From Siderastrea siderea (lineage: Eukaryota > Cnidaria > Anthozoa > Scleractinia > Rhizangiidae): 64,000 bases of DNA. The position numbers and the translations under genes are program-made. Below the pieces are notes generated by a model, which was given only the letters and a program-made list of their open reading frames with translations, was not told the origin of the DNA and did not search any database. Of this stretch, positions 1-13,326 are shown in pieces; within the stretch, counting starts at the first letter, position 1, and the number at the start of each line of letters is the position of its first letter. The DNA lies in contig OZ034967.1 of the NCBI GenBank assembly GCA_964030785.1, positions 48,829,533 through 48,893,532 on the forward strand, given 5' to 3'.

Positions 1-709
1 AGGTGTTTTGAAATTGGTATGATAACCTTTCTAGAAAAGTAGCTTTTATGTAGTTTTTTAAATTTGAAATTTCTCAGAATACCCATTTAGCATGGAAACG
101 AGGCTGTGCATAAGACTCCTATAAATATGGGACGAATGCAGTTTTTCGGCAATTTTGATGGTAAAAAGGAAAACTATCATATATTCTTTTATCGGATTTG
201 ATTAAAAAAGGCTATTTTTGAAGGAATGTTACGACAATGAAAAAATAAAAAAATGGGAAATCCGCATGACCGTATGGGTCAAATCCAACATGATGGTTCC
301 CTTAACGGGTGAGTAGTGCTTCGTTGTGTTCTAAGTTTGGATGTTTTTTACAGCCCTGTTGCTTTGGGAGAATAACTAGCTATTAGGCAAGTAGATAAAT
401 GCAGAAAAGAGCGAATTAGCTGAACATTGAGCTCTTACAGCAACAGCTTTTATCTCGTGGTTGCAATAGCAACCAAGAGATTATGTGACCACTTTGGTGC
501 ATTCCTGTGTTTCCAGTATTTCTGTGACCGGTTGTGTAGATTCGGTGTTGTTCATGTGATGTTTGCCGTGCTTTCGGCCCTGTTGGTTATGTTTTCGTTA
601 TTTTTAGGCGTTCATGTTTCAGAAAACGTAGGGTAATGGATTTCCCGCTGATTATATACTTTTGGAGTGATTAAACTCGTGTCGTTTATCAATGATTTCA
701 CGCTTATTA

Positions 710-743
<34 letters not shown>

Positions 744-1780
744 CAGTAGTATTAAATATGTTGCAGTAAACAGTAAAATTTAAGAGATAGCGTTAGATCA
801 CAGTGAACAGTGATGTGTTCTCAGGATATTTTTGTCAGGAGCTTATCGTGATTATACTTGTGTTGATTATGAAGCAATACACAATCGATTAACACCGTCG
901 ATTTTCAGTTTTGATCACATAATCAGAGATCTTGTATGGTACAGTTTGATTTTGCTGATGTGACTGGAAATTGTGTTGGAATATTCAATTCACTTTTTGC
1001 AGCTTCTCTCCACTGGCGATTGTTTTGCAAGAGATGAATAAAAAATGATTATTTTAACAAGAGAAAACAGGAAACACGAATGGAAACATTTGTGCTATTA
1101 AGCCCAGTATTAAGAGGAGATCAGAGAAAGCGTTTTAATATTCTACTTTGATGTCACTATTGCTGAGAGCGATAATTGAAGGTTATCCACAGAACAATAA
1201 CGTTTATGGAATTTGGAGTACAGTGCTAAAGGTAGTGTCCGTGATATCAAGAAGTCTTTGCTCTCAAGAGAGTCACCTTAGAGTGATCAACGTCTGTATA
1301 ATAATGATAATCTTTATGGAGGAAGCTCCCGTCACATTAAGTGGTTTTCAGGGAGGTCCTCCGAAGACAAAATGAAGATCCTACTGTTATTTGCATCGGT
1401 CATCCAGACAAAATTCATAACTTATCTTGCCTGTGCCTCGTTGAAGTGTAGGTTTAAAATGCACGTAATAGGTTCAAACTTGAGCATGAGTGGTAAAGAA
1501 GATGCTTTCAATCACCAGCCCAACAACAGATACGAGTGAAGACAAACCGAGATTTTTACGTGAAAAAATTCGTGATAAGAGAGACTGACAAAAGAAAGAA
1601 AGTTATAGAATCAGATCTAACTTCATTGTTTATTAACCAGGATCCCAAAGAAGTTTCGGGCTCCAGGGTTCCGGCCAAAAAAACGCAGGGCTCCAAGACA
1701 GAAAATTTGGGGCTCTAGAGCTCCAGTCTACTGCTTACTATCTCTACTGTGTACTGCCTACTGCCTCTGGGCAATGATGT
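1..1780. other. Non-coding stretch, no gene seen
   Basis: I see no supported gene. The open frames are under 80 codons, lack family resemblance and show no splice-linked partner. The only clear structure is an ATT microsatellite near 704-743. The sequence is AT-rich and looks like ordinary intergenic or intronic DNA. Confidence 0.6.
704..743. repeat. (ATT)n microsatellite
   Basis: About thirteen ATT units with one interruption (a TTG unit) near the left end. Such ATT tracts can be the 3' tail of a LINE, but I see no LINE body beside this one. Confidence 0.9.
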
Positions 1781-2875
1781 ATGCCAGAGAGAATTACAAG
1801 ACAAGTCCGTCTTTGTCAGAGTTCATCGCGCGTTGTGACACCTACCTGGATCATCTTCTCTTCGCTAACTGAAAACTGTCTAGCTTCTGGACGTCATATA
1901 TCGAAATCGCAGAGACTGTTGAATTTGCTGAGAGCACCAAGAGAGGTAGACTGGGAGTGGCATCTATCAGCAAAAAGACAAATGGTTCTTTGGTGTTCCG
2001 CATATGATGATCTGAACTATTCTCGCTATTTGTCTGCAGATCTCTCTAATGCATCTCACCCCGAAGAAGATCACCAGAAGCTTGGGAATACCTTACGTCT
2101 AGAGGATTCTCCGTTCAGTTAGGAAAATGAAACCCCTTTGGAAGAATTCCTATTGACCAAGCATGCAAATTAAGAGACTGTCAATAAAGATACACAATCG
2201 GTAGGAGCACCAAGGGGTTCTACTTTAAAGCAGTCCGCAAGTACTATCTGGCTGCCGAATACTGCAGTATCTTATAGAAAGAGATGAGGCTGATGTCAAA
2301 TCTCTGCTAGCGATGCTCCAAAGCCACTGACTAAACCCATTCAGCAGCAATATCCCGTATGTCTTTCAACCGATCAGTGGTTGACAGACAGGGGTTTCAA
2401 GATATGACCCTTAGGAACTTTCCATAGCAACAGTATGGAAGTTTAGAGTCTCCCCCCTTAAACTCCAGAAGTGCACGTGCCAGGTGTACAGCTCTCAACC
2501 AAGAGCAAGTAATATAAATGAGCTCAGGCACAGGTTGTTCTTTGTTAAGAAAGGTAACATCGACTCAGTACCCAGTTACCACCATGTACTGACTGCTTAT
2601 ACAAGCATGCTTCTCGTTCAAACTACCAAACGGCAATCTGCAAGCGGAGCCCTCAAAGCTGCCCTGAAATACCCACCCCCATCGGTTCTGGCTGGTTTTA
2701 GGAGGGAAATAAGCTGGACATTCATTGGATGAATGGTGAGCCAGTGCTTACTGCCATACTAGAGCTGTTGTCTTCGTCCCGCACAAGGTCATGCCAACGT
2801 TCGATCTGCAGCTGTCCAGCAAATGGCTTGAAGTGCATGGATATGTGCAAGTTACTTGACTTTGATAACCGACGT
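1781..2875 (+). pseudogene. Decayed Cys-rich transposon-associated protein gene
   Basis: This is a broken plus-strand reading frame of a repetitive protein family that I recognise from cnidarian genomes but cannot name. Two blocks are readable. At about 1945-2080 there is a W-x-W-H-L segment followed by a SAYDDLNYSRYL-like segment, which matches a 'WxLHL...YDHxNYARY' signature. At 2500-2870 there is a C-terminal region containing NELRHRLFFVKKGN, then DIHWMNGEP from a shifted frame near 2715. It ends in a Cys-rich tail with CSCPANGLKCMDMCKL. Stops and frame changes separate the blocks, and several tail cysteines expected in the family are now Ser, Arg or Phe. The function of the parent family is unknown to me. 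It is often found as repeated copies, so this is more likely a mobile-element remnant than a lost host gene. Confidence 0.55.
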
Positions 2876-5800
2876 GAAAAACCCATCCAGGAATTTTTCT
2901 CAGATGACACATACACAGACTCAAGTAGTTTAAGGCCTGGGTCAAGGGAGTAATCAGGAATGAATTGTTTATTCGCGATATTTTTGGCTTGGATTATGCA
3001 GATGACACCAAAATTTGGCACGTAGAGAAAGATCATCGTCCTTAACATTTTAAGAGCATTACTGAGGCGTTTTCGTCACGTTACGTGGCTGTTTTTCCCA
3101 AAAATAGCAATTATTTGATGAATTGTTAATGGCTTTACGAGGCAACATCGAACAAAAACGTTTTCTAGATGCAGTTAAGCATTTCCAGCCTCACATTTGG
3201 AATGTTTGTCTATTGATTAATGAGCCAATTAACCGTAGAAATGCGTTGTATATTGCTTATATTAACTAAACCAAAGTTAATATAAAGTTGTAATTTCTTC
3301 ACTATTTACATTCTACTGCACACTATGTTCAAATTCACACTGAAGATGGCAGAAGTATATGCCGAAACATGTTTGCAAAACTAAAGAGCGTCGTGTTGTT
3401 CATTAAATTTATAGCAATCCAGAACTTTCATAAAATTTCACTTTTGAACGTTCACATATTCACTTTTAAAAAACCAGGACACTCATTTCAAACGCAGAAT
3501 GTTAGATATGTCTAATTTCTATCGAAAACGTTGTTTTGTTTACCAGTACAACTAAAACGCACGTGATTTTTCGAAATTTTGACATTCTAGTCACGTGATC
3601 TGTCACGTGATCAAAATTGTATGTTAAGGCAAAAGGGGACGTTAATATTAATATTCCAGGTAGGTTTCATGCTGTTCTATGCGATCTAGTGGAAGATATT
3701 ATCGATCAATCATTTTTCCCACCCCGAGTTTGAACTCAAGCCTTATCCTGGTTGAGGTGATGACGATGACACTAAGGAGTAAAACGTTTCTTAAAAAAAG
3801 CTCCTTTCTAATTCAACCAGCTATTTGCCAAAATATCAGGAGCAATTATATCAACTCTAACTTGAAGTTGTGTTTGCTTCCACAACCACTTTTCCGTTTT
3901 TGTTCTGTCGTGAGTTTTGAAAAATTCTCTAAATTTAGCAATATTATCCGTTGCCATGGAAACCGTTCAGGAGCCACACTTATGTTTAGTAGAGTTTAAC
4001 TCTGGAAACCTTACTCGGGATTATTAGACTCTAAAAGCCTACCCATAATGGCGCTTTCAGGCTTCCATTAGACTATTATTGGTCATCTCTGTGCATTATT
4101 TGGTCCGGTTTGTAAATTAGAGTGACGTCACTTTATCACGTGATAACCCCTTTAAAGCTACTCATTTGGCATGGTTATCATACACCAAAATAAACTGGAG
4201 AAAACAACGTTTTCAAAAATGTATGTTAGAATTTGTCCTTCTTTTTGGTACCAAATGGCCATATTTGGGGTCCTGGCCTATGAACTATATTGTGACGAAG
4301 TCTTGCACTACGACGAAAATATCACCAAATACAAGCACATTTTATGTAGATTTAAAATAAAATGTTTTTTGGAGGACAGAAAAAATTGTTACGTACCTTC
4401 TTTCTTTAGATGTTTGGCACCTGGTCAGGCAAATTTGTGCGCTGAGTCACCCCTAATTTCAGTCTTTTCACGTCTAAATCGCATGCAATACTTCAACAGA
4501 TGCCATTTTTAGCCAATGACGTCACGAAAGTGACGTCATCAAAGCCGAAAAGAACGGCTCTGTCTCGACGGTATTTGTCTTCAATCTGCCGGGGGGGGGG
4601 GTATTCTGTGAGATGTTGGGTAGGGGTGTGCCACCGGGACACTGAAACCCTTACCTTATCAACGGCACATGCCCACACAGCGTATACTAGGGAAAACGAC
4701 CCCCGGGATTCACAAGACGGACTCGCCAATTTGAGATAACGTCGTGACCGCAACGAAACGACTGCTGCGAAGCAGAAACATTTTGTAAATACCTTGTGAA
4801 GAAAATCGGAAGTACCGTAATTTCCGGCCGATTACCCGCATGAAAACTTTCTATCGCAAGTGTCGAATCATCAAAGATATTTCAGGCCATTTTATGGAAC
4901 TAACGTTACTCTCTAATTACAATAAAAACAGTCATGAAAACAATATATATTTAAAGCCCAAGTTTATAACGGTAGTGAAAAGCCTCGAGTAAAACAGCAT
5001 AAAATACTTCGGGTTTATCTCTAGCTAACAGCGAATTTAAAATTTTCAGTGGCATTTTTGCGTGCGTAAACAAGAAACCATTTGAAAGTAAAATCGGAAT
5101 TTGCGGGGGGTGTTCCTAGCTATTCCTAAAACTGAAAAGCATGAATGAAAGAAGTATTAAAAATCCCAGTTACAGTGGTGAGCAAGGAATTAATTTCACA
5201 GTAAAGCGTAAAGCGTATGTTGAAGCAATTTGCATAGTTGACAGCTGCTTGTAATTTGAACCTTCGGAATGTAACACTACGCTTAAAACACCTCCAACCG
5301 AACGCAAGGTTAACAGCAACGGATATGTGACAAAGCATTCTAATAGAGACCTATTGGACCTACTGGAAAGCGAGCAGGTTTTGTAAGAGCGAGCTGAATT
5401 TGAACATTTTCGTCCTGTTCGAAGGCAAAGCAAACGAAATTTATTCCGCTGTAGGTTGAGACCCACAATAAACACGTGAGCTAAAAATAACTTTGTGCCA
5501 TGGGAAATTTACAAATCTAAACATTCTTTGGTCGATGTGCGAAGCAAAACGACGAAAATTATTATAGCCGACTTGGCTACAAAGCGAGCAACTTCAATCT
5601 TCAGGGGAAGTAAATATAGTTGCAAAACTATTTCAGTTGTGTTTATAAACACTAATTTGAACCGATTTCGAAAGAAATTTTTGTGAATATAAGAAGCGTA
5701 CATTTGATGGTAGACTCCTGTTTTGACAATACGTAGAACGAACGTGGGCGGTTGACTGAAACGTCTGAAAGCCAACAAATTAAACAAAGTGATGCCCGTC

Positions 5801-8254
5801 GCGTGTCACGCAAATCACGCAGAGTGAGTCAAAACGGCACCCTGTCGAAAGTTGACCGTCCATGAGCTCCGAAAACGTATTGGATATTCACCGGTAGGAG
5901 TAAGAAATTCAAAGGTTCAACTGCAACTTACATTTTATTTCTGAAGTAAAATTGTTAACTTTCCACTAATCTTTTCCTAAATTATGTATGCAATATTTTT
6001 CGACGGGGAGTTTAAGTTTATTGGTTTTCTCTATGTTGCCTTTGAAGAACACTGAAGAAAAGGCTCTCTTCGGTTTCTTTACTTCACGCGCAATTTCGAT
6101 GTCACGCTATAATTAACTGCCACGTAGTAGTCACGCTGCTCGATCATTTCCAGGTTTTATATTGCTGGTTTGCACGTGGCGTCATAAAATTCTAAAATCA
6201 AAACTCGCTAGGCCTGCTGAATTTTTATCGTCAGCAGGTGTAAGATAACATAAAAATATATCTTTTTACAAGTTTCCAGCTCGGTAGGGTCCTTTGTTTT
6301 TAAACTAGAGCATTTTGAATTATCGAGTTCTCCGCCGTACGTGACATCAAGATGGCGCCGTGACAAAGCTCTCTTGTTTGAAAAAAAGGCCTCTCCTTAG
6401 GATTTTTAGCAGTTTGAACATTTCAAGTATTAGGTGAGGTGCTTACGTGAAAGTATACTAGCTCACGAGCGAAAAGTAATCGGTTACATAGCAAAAGTGA
6501 ATTCCAGGTGTTTTCTTTGATATCCGGCCGCCATATTGGTGTACCATGGCGGTACACCAATATGGCGTCTGCATACTGAGCTCTGTAAATTTCCGTGGAA
6601 CGTTTTGGCAAATAACTCAAGAACACTGTACCATACAGACCTGAGACTTGGAGGAGTTGTTTATTTATTAATCTTTGATAACATTTGAAATTCTTGGCTT
6701 CTTTTATTGAATGGTTTCGAATTTATTTTTGTATGGCGTGACAGTGCAACCCGGCAATATCGTTAAGGTGGGACTCACCGGACATGTAAAAACCTATAGC
6801 TTGTCAGGATAAATTTTACCATAACGTGAAAAAACGTCATTGGCTCTGCGCGCATTGCGTGTCTATGTTCTTCACACTCGTCTGTTTCTTTATTGTTCAA
6901 ACGCAAGGTTCCCAAAGTACTGTGGGAAAAAGGCACTTCAAGGCGGTTTTTTTCTTATTCTTGGCGGGAAATGGCATGACCATCGTCGCTTTGGAAAAAG
7001 AGGTTTCTTTAAAAAGCTTAAGTTTATTTAGCAAAACAATTGTTCGAGAGTACTGAAGTTTTAAACTTGAGAAAAAACAACTAATATCTATAAATAGAAA
7101 GAAAAAGTTCAAGAGAATACTGATGGAAGGCGAAAAGTTCAAGTTGCGATAGCTGCCTTCAAAGGACTTCATCTTTGTTTTCTTCACGGCGGAGAGCTTG
7201 TCCTGTTCTGAAACACAACTGAGAAAGTGAATTTTTTAAAGGGTTTAAGGTACACGATGTTGAGCATTACGGTAAAAGAAATTACGTTTTGAAGTGGAAA
7301 TTTAATTTATATCATTAGAAATGTGCCATTTACTTTTTATTTATGTCAGCGTTGACTTAAAAGAATAATTATTAGAAAACACGCTCAGATATGAGACAGC
7401 CGTAGTCTTGAATATTTTGCCATCACGATGCAGGAAGTGTAACGGGAATTTAATTTAAATATAGACTTACGGGTTTTCGAATAAACTTTTCCAAAAATGA
7501 TTTCTCTGTCCATCACTTTCTGTTTGTTTGTTCATAACAGTACGTCGAAACACGGTCGTAAGACAACAGCGCGAGCATCACTTCGGTGTCGGCGAATAAT
7601 TGTTTTCAATTTTGACTGTCGAGTCTATCTCTTTGTGCAATTGTCGATTTTCTTGTTCTAGAAGTTTTCAATCGTAGTAATCTTTTAAGGGACGCAGTTG
7701 TCGGTTTAAAGTTATTTTATCCGAAAAACTTTCGAAAACAGTTTTGCTTGCTTGCGCTTTCCTCAGATTGCCCAAATTTATTTAAGTTTAAGACTTACTT
7801 GGGCAACCGCAAAAATTATGCCATAATTTAAGCATGCTTGGTGTTTGTTTGTTTTCAATGTCGATGTTTCCTAGTTAGAGAACAAAATACATAAGTTATT
7901 TTAATGTAACTACAAGCGAAGTAGTTTTCAGTTCTTGAAAAGCTATTTTGTCCGATAAGCTTCCGAAAACAGTTCTGAGTTTTCCTCAAAGTGGCCGAAT
8001 TTCTTGACGGCTGCTAAACTTACGAGACTTTCTTCGATATAAACCTTTCTTTCGGGTAATCTCAGTAAAGTGCTAGTGAAATGCCAGTATAAAGTTTTGA
8101 CTAGACTAATAGTGGCAGTTTGTGTTATTTGTTAGCATCCGAACACGGCGAAAACCCAAAAAGATCACCCATTTACTTCAAAAAAGCCAAAAAAAACCCC
8201 GAAATATATTTGGGACAGAAAACTTTCAGGACTATTCTTGATAAACGAACACAA
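2876..8254. other. Non-coding stretch with scattered short repeats
   Basis: No gene is supported. The frames here are short and lack motifs. Structures seen are a perfect 17-bp inverted repeat at 6529-6567, a G-run with a possible matching C-run (about 4590-4705) resembling the ends of poly-G-terminated DNA transposons, and two diverged copies of a segment containing TATCCGAAAAACTTTCGAAA near 7715 and 7945. Confidence 0.5.
6529..6567. repeat. Perfect 17-bp inverted repeat (hairpin)
   Basis: The arms CGCCATATTGGTGTACC (6529-6545) and GGTACACCAATATGGCG (6551-6567) are exact reverse complements around a 5-base loop. It could be a remnant of a fold-back MITE or an exposed cruciform. I see no target duplication next to it. 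Confidence 0.9.
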
Positions 8255-8497
8255 GGGGCCTGTTTCTCGCAATTCCCGATAACTTTACGGGCCCGGAAAG
8301 CTACTTTATTTTGCTAATTGTTTACATTAAAGACACAAATTTTGTTGGTTTTGAAAGCTGAGCAATACAATTCTAGGTTTATAAAACAAGTCAGGCTGAT
8401 ATGCGGGCTAAAAACTGCACCAACGTTCTATAGATTTTGATTTTAATTTATAGCTCAGGGCCCGAAACGTTACGGGGACTTTCGAGAAACCGGTCCC
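8255..8497. mobile_element. MITE with about 40-bp terminal inverted repeats
   Basis: The left end starts GGGGCCTGTTTCTCG and runs to ACGGGCCC. The right end, read on the other strand, starts GGGACCGGTTTCTCG and also runs to CGGGCCC. The roughly 160-bp core is AT-rich and non-coding. Length, termini and lack of coding capacity fit a non-autonomous DNA transposon. I could not define a target duplication, so the superfamily is open. Confidence 0.75.
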
Positions 8498-8605
8498 AGC
8501 TTATTCCTTGGAAGCTCCGATTTTAGCTTTGGCTGAATTTGCATATTAATGAATGTTAATTTGATTAAAATCTCCGAAACATTTTCGCAAACAGTGTAAT
8601 TTACT

Positions 8606-8960
8606 GCAAGGATGTTTCCTTGACTTATCTGTTTTCGGATATTCAAGATCCTTCGCTTCACATTGTCCCCTTCTACCAAGGTGTGCACATGAATGACATA
8701 CCGTTGTGCCGTAACCATGGGATGAACTAGCATCCCATCCCAAGAGGGAAAGGAGTTGAGGGGGAGGGGTTGAAGTAATATAGTGGAACCTCGACTTACA
8801 ACCAGCTGGAAGCTCTTTATTCCCGGCCCGAAAGAAACTCACGCAGTCAGTTTGGTTATGTAAAAAAATCTCTGTTAATCCGGGCCCTCCCTACTGTGGG
8901 CAGAATTTTGTAGCCCTTTGGCGACCGAAGTAATAAACTCCTGCTTCACACGTCTACAAA
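8606..8960. repeat. Dispersed repeat, copy 1 (second copy at 28201)
   Basis: About 350 bp recur at 28201-28525 in the same orientation with scattered substitutions and small indels. Shared blocks include TGCAAGGATGTTTC, ATGGGATGAACTAGCATCCC, AAACTCACGC and AAACTCCTGCTTCACACG. The 'GTGGAACCTCGACTTAC' stretch resembles pogo/Tigger-type transposon ends, but inverted termini are not evident. It is probably an old dispersed mobile-element fragment. Confidence 0.75.
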
Positions 8961-9773
8961 CAGAGTACTGGTTGTTTCCACGTTTTACGAAACAAAACGA
9001 ACAGCAGAGGGACTAGTATCTCGCCAAGAGATGAGAATGATCAACAAGTCAACCGATAATTCGGTAAACTTAACGGTAAACTGATGTTTAGCAAGAGCCG
9101 CAATCAGCGAGATGCGGTATTGGTTTTGGCCTAAGTAATAAAGATTTAATACTAATGTCGTTTTATTGATCTCAGACATTGATATAATAAATGTTCTTCG
9201 TTTTAAAATTTCGCTGTTGTTTAGCGATAAAATTCGCTGCTAATCTCAAATATTTATCACTTCTGGAACTAAATTAAATTACAAAATACTTGTTTGTTTA
9301 TAAGCGGTTTATTTATACCTTTATTCTAAAGAATGAAACTTAAGGTATTTCTCTTAATTTCCCAAGGTTTTTTACGCAGAAAATCGGTGGCAAATGCGTA
9401 AAGAATATTACCGGATACCACCTGAAATGGGAAAGGAGTCAAGGTCTTCAAGCAGGCAGCGTATTTTGGTACCTGACAACCTCGTCGCGTTTTGGATTTT
9501 CATTCAGTTTCAGCTCAGACGGAGCAACCATGTACAATACCGGAACCTTCAAGTTAGCAATCGTGTAAATTTGAGTGCAAGTGCCTAGAAGATATATCGT
9601 AGCCTATGATTTTCTTATTTTTGCCGACATTTGCGTGACTTTTTGCGAATTGCCTGCCGTTATGGGAAATTTGCATACCGAGGATCGTGCAAGCAGAAAA
9701 ATTTTGATTGGCTGTTTTGTTGAATGTCAATCAATCAAAAAAGTGGGCGGTAGACGTTCCGTAGAAGAGTTGT

Positions 9774-9845
9774 ATCAGGCTCTATTTTTCATTTCGCCCT
9801 TCCCGCTTGAATGTTTCACCGAGCGAAACGAAAATAGAGCCTGAT
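9774..9845. repeat. Inverted repeat, MITE-like hairpin
   Basis: ATCAGGCTCTATTTTTCATT at 9774-9793 is mirrored by CGAAACGAAAATAGAGCCTG at 9824-9843, with a roughly 28-base spacer. It is probably a short fold-back element or one end of a degraded one. Confidence 0.7.
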
Positions 9846-12460
9846 CGCAGGTTATATGAGGGAGTCCGGTTTCATCCTCCTCCCAACAACGGCTGGATCA
9901 CCGGTCCGTAGCGCTTGTCCGTGACGTCACATCCGCTTTTTATGCAAATTAGCTTTGGTTTGCCAGTGTGCCACGCGCGAAAATGAAGACGTTTTGTTTG
10001 TTCGCGAAGAGCTGTTGATTCTTATGAACGTTGCTAGAATATAATTGCTTTCATTTAATAGTGGAAATGTTATTGGAAATCCCAGGTAAAGACTTCAAAT
10101 ACATCCTAAAGTGAGAGGATTTTAACCTGTCAAGACAAAACATTGATGCGGAAGGTGTGTTGCATCAGTTGTTACAACATAGAAAACATGCAAATATTTT
10201 GATCTAAAAAGCAGCAGATTTACGAGTATAGTCGAACATTGAAGTGAGAACCAGTATGTGCTAGAAATGAGTCAAGCAACGGAATGTCTTGTGATGTTCA
10301 AACAGTTCCAAAATGCGATCAAAAGTGTGGTGTTGTTCCGTGTTTACAAGACTCCGTTCGGTTGCCACTTATAATTTGTAAAACCAAGCAGAGGTCACGC
10401 ATAACTGTGACCTTTTATTGTGGGGCTTTCTTGTTGAAGCTTGATGACTAAAGAGAATGGACATGTCTTTTTGAATAAATTCTTTAATTTAGTAACCATA
10501 ACTAATGGGAAATGTACATAGACCAATTATGAAAATTTCGTGAAGGGTTAGTGTGGAGTAGACCGCTAACCACAACCTTTTGCATACTCTCTGAGCTCGA
10601 ATTGTGGGCAAGTCTACCCTTTGTATAAGGTGCTTTCTTAGCATTTCCAACTTTTCATGCATTTTTTTTTCATGCTGATCGATCTCTCCTTTAAACTGGT
10701 AGAGATGATGGTTCGATTAATGGAAACCATTATCACTGCAAGCCCACCGGTACACATTATAACTTTTATGAGGGCTGCAGGGTTTTCTGCCTCATAAAGT
10801 CAAACTTTCAAGTATACAAGTATAACAGGAATGTCCTACACATCTTGTTTTTGTGGGCATTTTTATTGATGCCCATGACGTGTGCTACCGTTTCCCTCAA
10901 AACCGTATTATTTATTTTTATTAAAATCTCTAGTTCTCACTGAAACCTTTTTGCTATTTTCTGTGTTTATTTGACAACTGGGAACCCAGCATTGTCTCAC
11001 ATCATTGCCTAGCTTGCATAGAAGGTGAAAACGTTAAATGAAGGGTGCAAGAATTCAAAGATAATGTTGGAGGAGTACTTGTGTTCTGCAATGTACATCT
11101 ACCACTGCTACTCCTGCAGTGCACATCCCAAAACTGGCACCTTGCATTTAAATTATCTTTTGCAGATGATACACAGACAAGCCATTGTGTACAGACCGAC
11201 TATGTTATCACACCCTTTGTAGAAGAATCAATCTAATGTCTGTTGGGCACACCCATGAAAGCCCCATTTAATGTAAACCTATTTGGGTTTCCAATTAGTG
11301 CAGGACAGCAAGTTTCTTAATCCCCAAGAGCCTTGCAGTTTTTCTCCTTGACAAATTTTGTAGCTATTGTTTTGAGCGCTACGCTTTCTAATGAAAAGAT
11401 CCCTTCTTTCATTTGGGCTCCCAGCCATTAAATCAGAGGTACCCAGCTTTAAAGTTTTATTAAAAAAAAATAAGTTTTCTAGCCGCCCTAAGACAAAAGT
11501 TAGTAGGCTACCGGGCTCTGCTAGAGCACAGGCCTGTTGGTGGCAAATCTCTGCACAAAGTTTGTCTATACTTTGGCTAACACCTCTAACAAAACTAAAC
11601 CAACCAAAAGCTTGAGGCGATCATTTCTGTTTAGTAATTTAGGTAACTGGTAACAAACTTGAGCAACTAAACCCTGGTAAAGCAAATGGTCTAAAACTTT
11701 CGTTGTTACTTTACACCTGTTTACACTGTTGTAAAAAATAATCCAATGTAGCGATAAAATAAGAGATGCATGAAAGGGAGTTCCTGATGCTGATTTGGAC
11801 CCTAAAACAGACTTCATTGCTACATATCTTATGTCAGGAAACTAGTGGTAAGTACACCACCAGCCTTTAATGAAAACCACACGGTTTTCGCATCTGTAAC
11901 AATGACAGCCAAAGCAAAGAAAACAACCCATATAATTCTCAATATTCTCAAAGTCAGAAAACTTTATCAGAGACAGTTTAACAAAGCCTATATTACGAGA
12001 CAGATTCAGGTTACTCACGACAGGCACGACTAGAAGCTAGGAAACCTTTCTGTAGTCTTTATTTGCTTGTTTTTCGCTTCATTCGTCACAAACACCGACA
12101 AATACTGCTCCATTTCTCACTGACGTGTACAGAATGCGAATTGATCTTGCACCAACGAAGTGAGGAGAGAGATAGCCAAAGCTGTGAAAAGCAGTTGATT
12201 TACAAAGCATCGAATTCCAAATCGCTGTATTAACCTCTTAATACGATAACAGTGGAACAACTGACACACCAGAAAATACGGACTTTTGTGATCACGCTGG
12301 CTGTGATAATAAACATCTTTTCCGTTGAACAGCTTGACTATTGCTCCTTGATGTCTGTTCCCAAATTTGCCGTCCTCGGACAGCTCAGAAACAAATTTCT
12401 TGAGCAGCAGAAAATTTCTCCTCGAAGATTGCCGCCATCTTTGTTAATGACAAGACTGAA

Positions 12461-12517
12461 TTGACCAATCAGCGACCTGCCTGCACGATTCGTACAGGCA
12501 AGTCTATGATTGGTCAA
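12461..12517. repeat. Inverted repeat containing CCAAT boxes
   Basis: TTGACCAATCA (from 12461) is mirrored by TGATTGGTCAA (to 12517), and the inner GCCTG and CAGGC continue the stem. The arms carry inverted CCAAT motifs, which can bind NF-Y. With no gene next to it, a MITE remnant is the simpler reading. Confidence 0.65.
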
Positions 12518-12833
12518 AAAATACAATATGGCAGACCTTTGATCCAGCCGTGGTGTGCATGAAGGAACGTGGGCGCACTAAACGGCTGGAGATCGAGCCT
12601 AGCAGCTACATCAACAAAAAAAAAGTTATTCACAGAAACTAAAAAGAGTAATAAATTACAAAACGGCGATGCAATTAATACTTATCAGTCAATAAATTAC
12701 ATAATTGGCAACAGAATAGCAACAGTGTCTAACTCAGTTCTTTCAGTAATGTTACTGGTTCCCTTGTCCTTGACTGACGTTAAACTTGAACGTGATGCTT
12801 GAGTTTGAGCTTGAGCTAGAAATCCATTAGATG

Positions 12834-12840
12834 TCATCAT

Positions 12841-12896
<56 letters not shown>

Positions 12897-12919
12897 CCTT
12901 CTTCTTCTTCTTCTTCTTT
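12834..12919. repeat. (ATC)n followed by (TTC)n microsatellite
   Basis: A nearly pure run of about twenty ATC units to 12896 passes into a run of TTC units to about 12919. On the minus strand it reads as a spurious open frame of consecutive Met codons. Confidence 0.95.
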
Positions 12920-13326
12920 CGCTGTATCACATCACTTGGCCATCGGCCACAGGCGAGCAAAAGGAACGACTATCTTACTGACAGCGAATATTTGTAGTTG
13001 TAAAGCGCATTACTGGAACTTTCTTTCGAGCTATTTTTAGTACATTATATAGTTGCTCTATCCTCCGCAGAGGCTCCTGTTAGTTAACACCAGTGAAAGA
13101 AAAATAGAGAGCTCGAGCGCTGGAGGGAGAAAACGGGAGTGCGTTTCTACCCAGCGTGACTATAGGAGGAGGCCTCACCGGAGAAGAGAAACATAGTTGT
13201 CTATTTTAAGCACTGCTGAGTCATGCAATTCTAGAACTTTTCAGCATTTACACCGCACGTGACTTGGCTAAGCAAAGCTTGATTAGTAATAACTGAGCGA
13301 AGTTTCTAGAAGCTAACATTTTTCTT

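Larger units (their letters stand above)
8961..13326. other. Non-coding stretch with hairpins and microsatellites
   Basis: No gene is supported. I see inverted repeats at 9774-9845 and 12461-12517 and a long ATC/TTC simple repeat at 12834-12919. Other short frames are scattered and show no recognisable domain or splice context. Confidence 0.5.

Noticed and set aside
12697..12960. Minus-strand open frame with a run of Met residues
   Set aside because: It is translation of the ATC/TTC microsatellite at 12834-12919, with no domain on either side.
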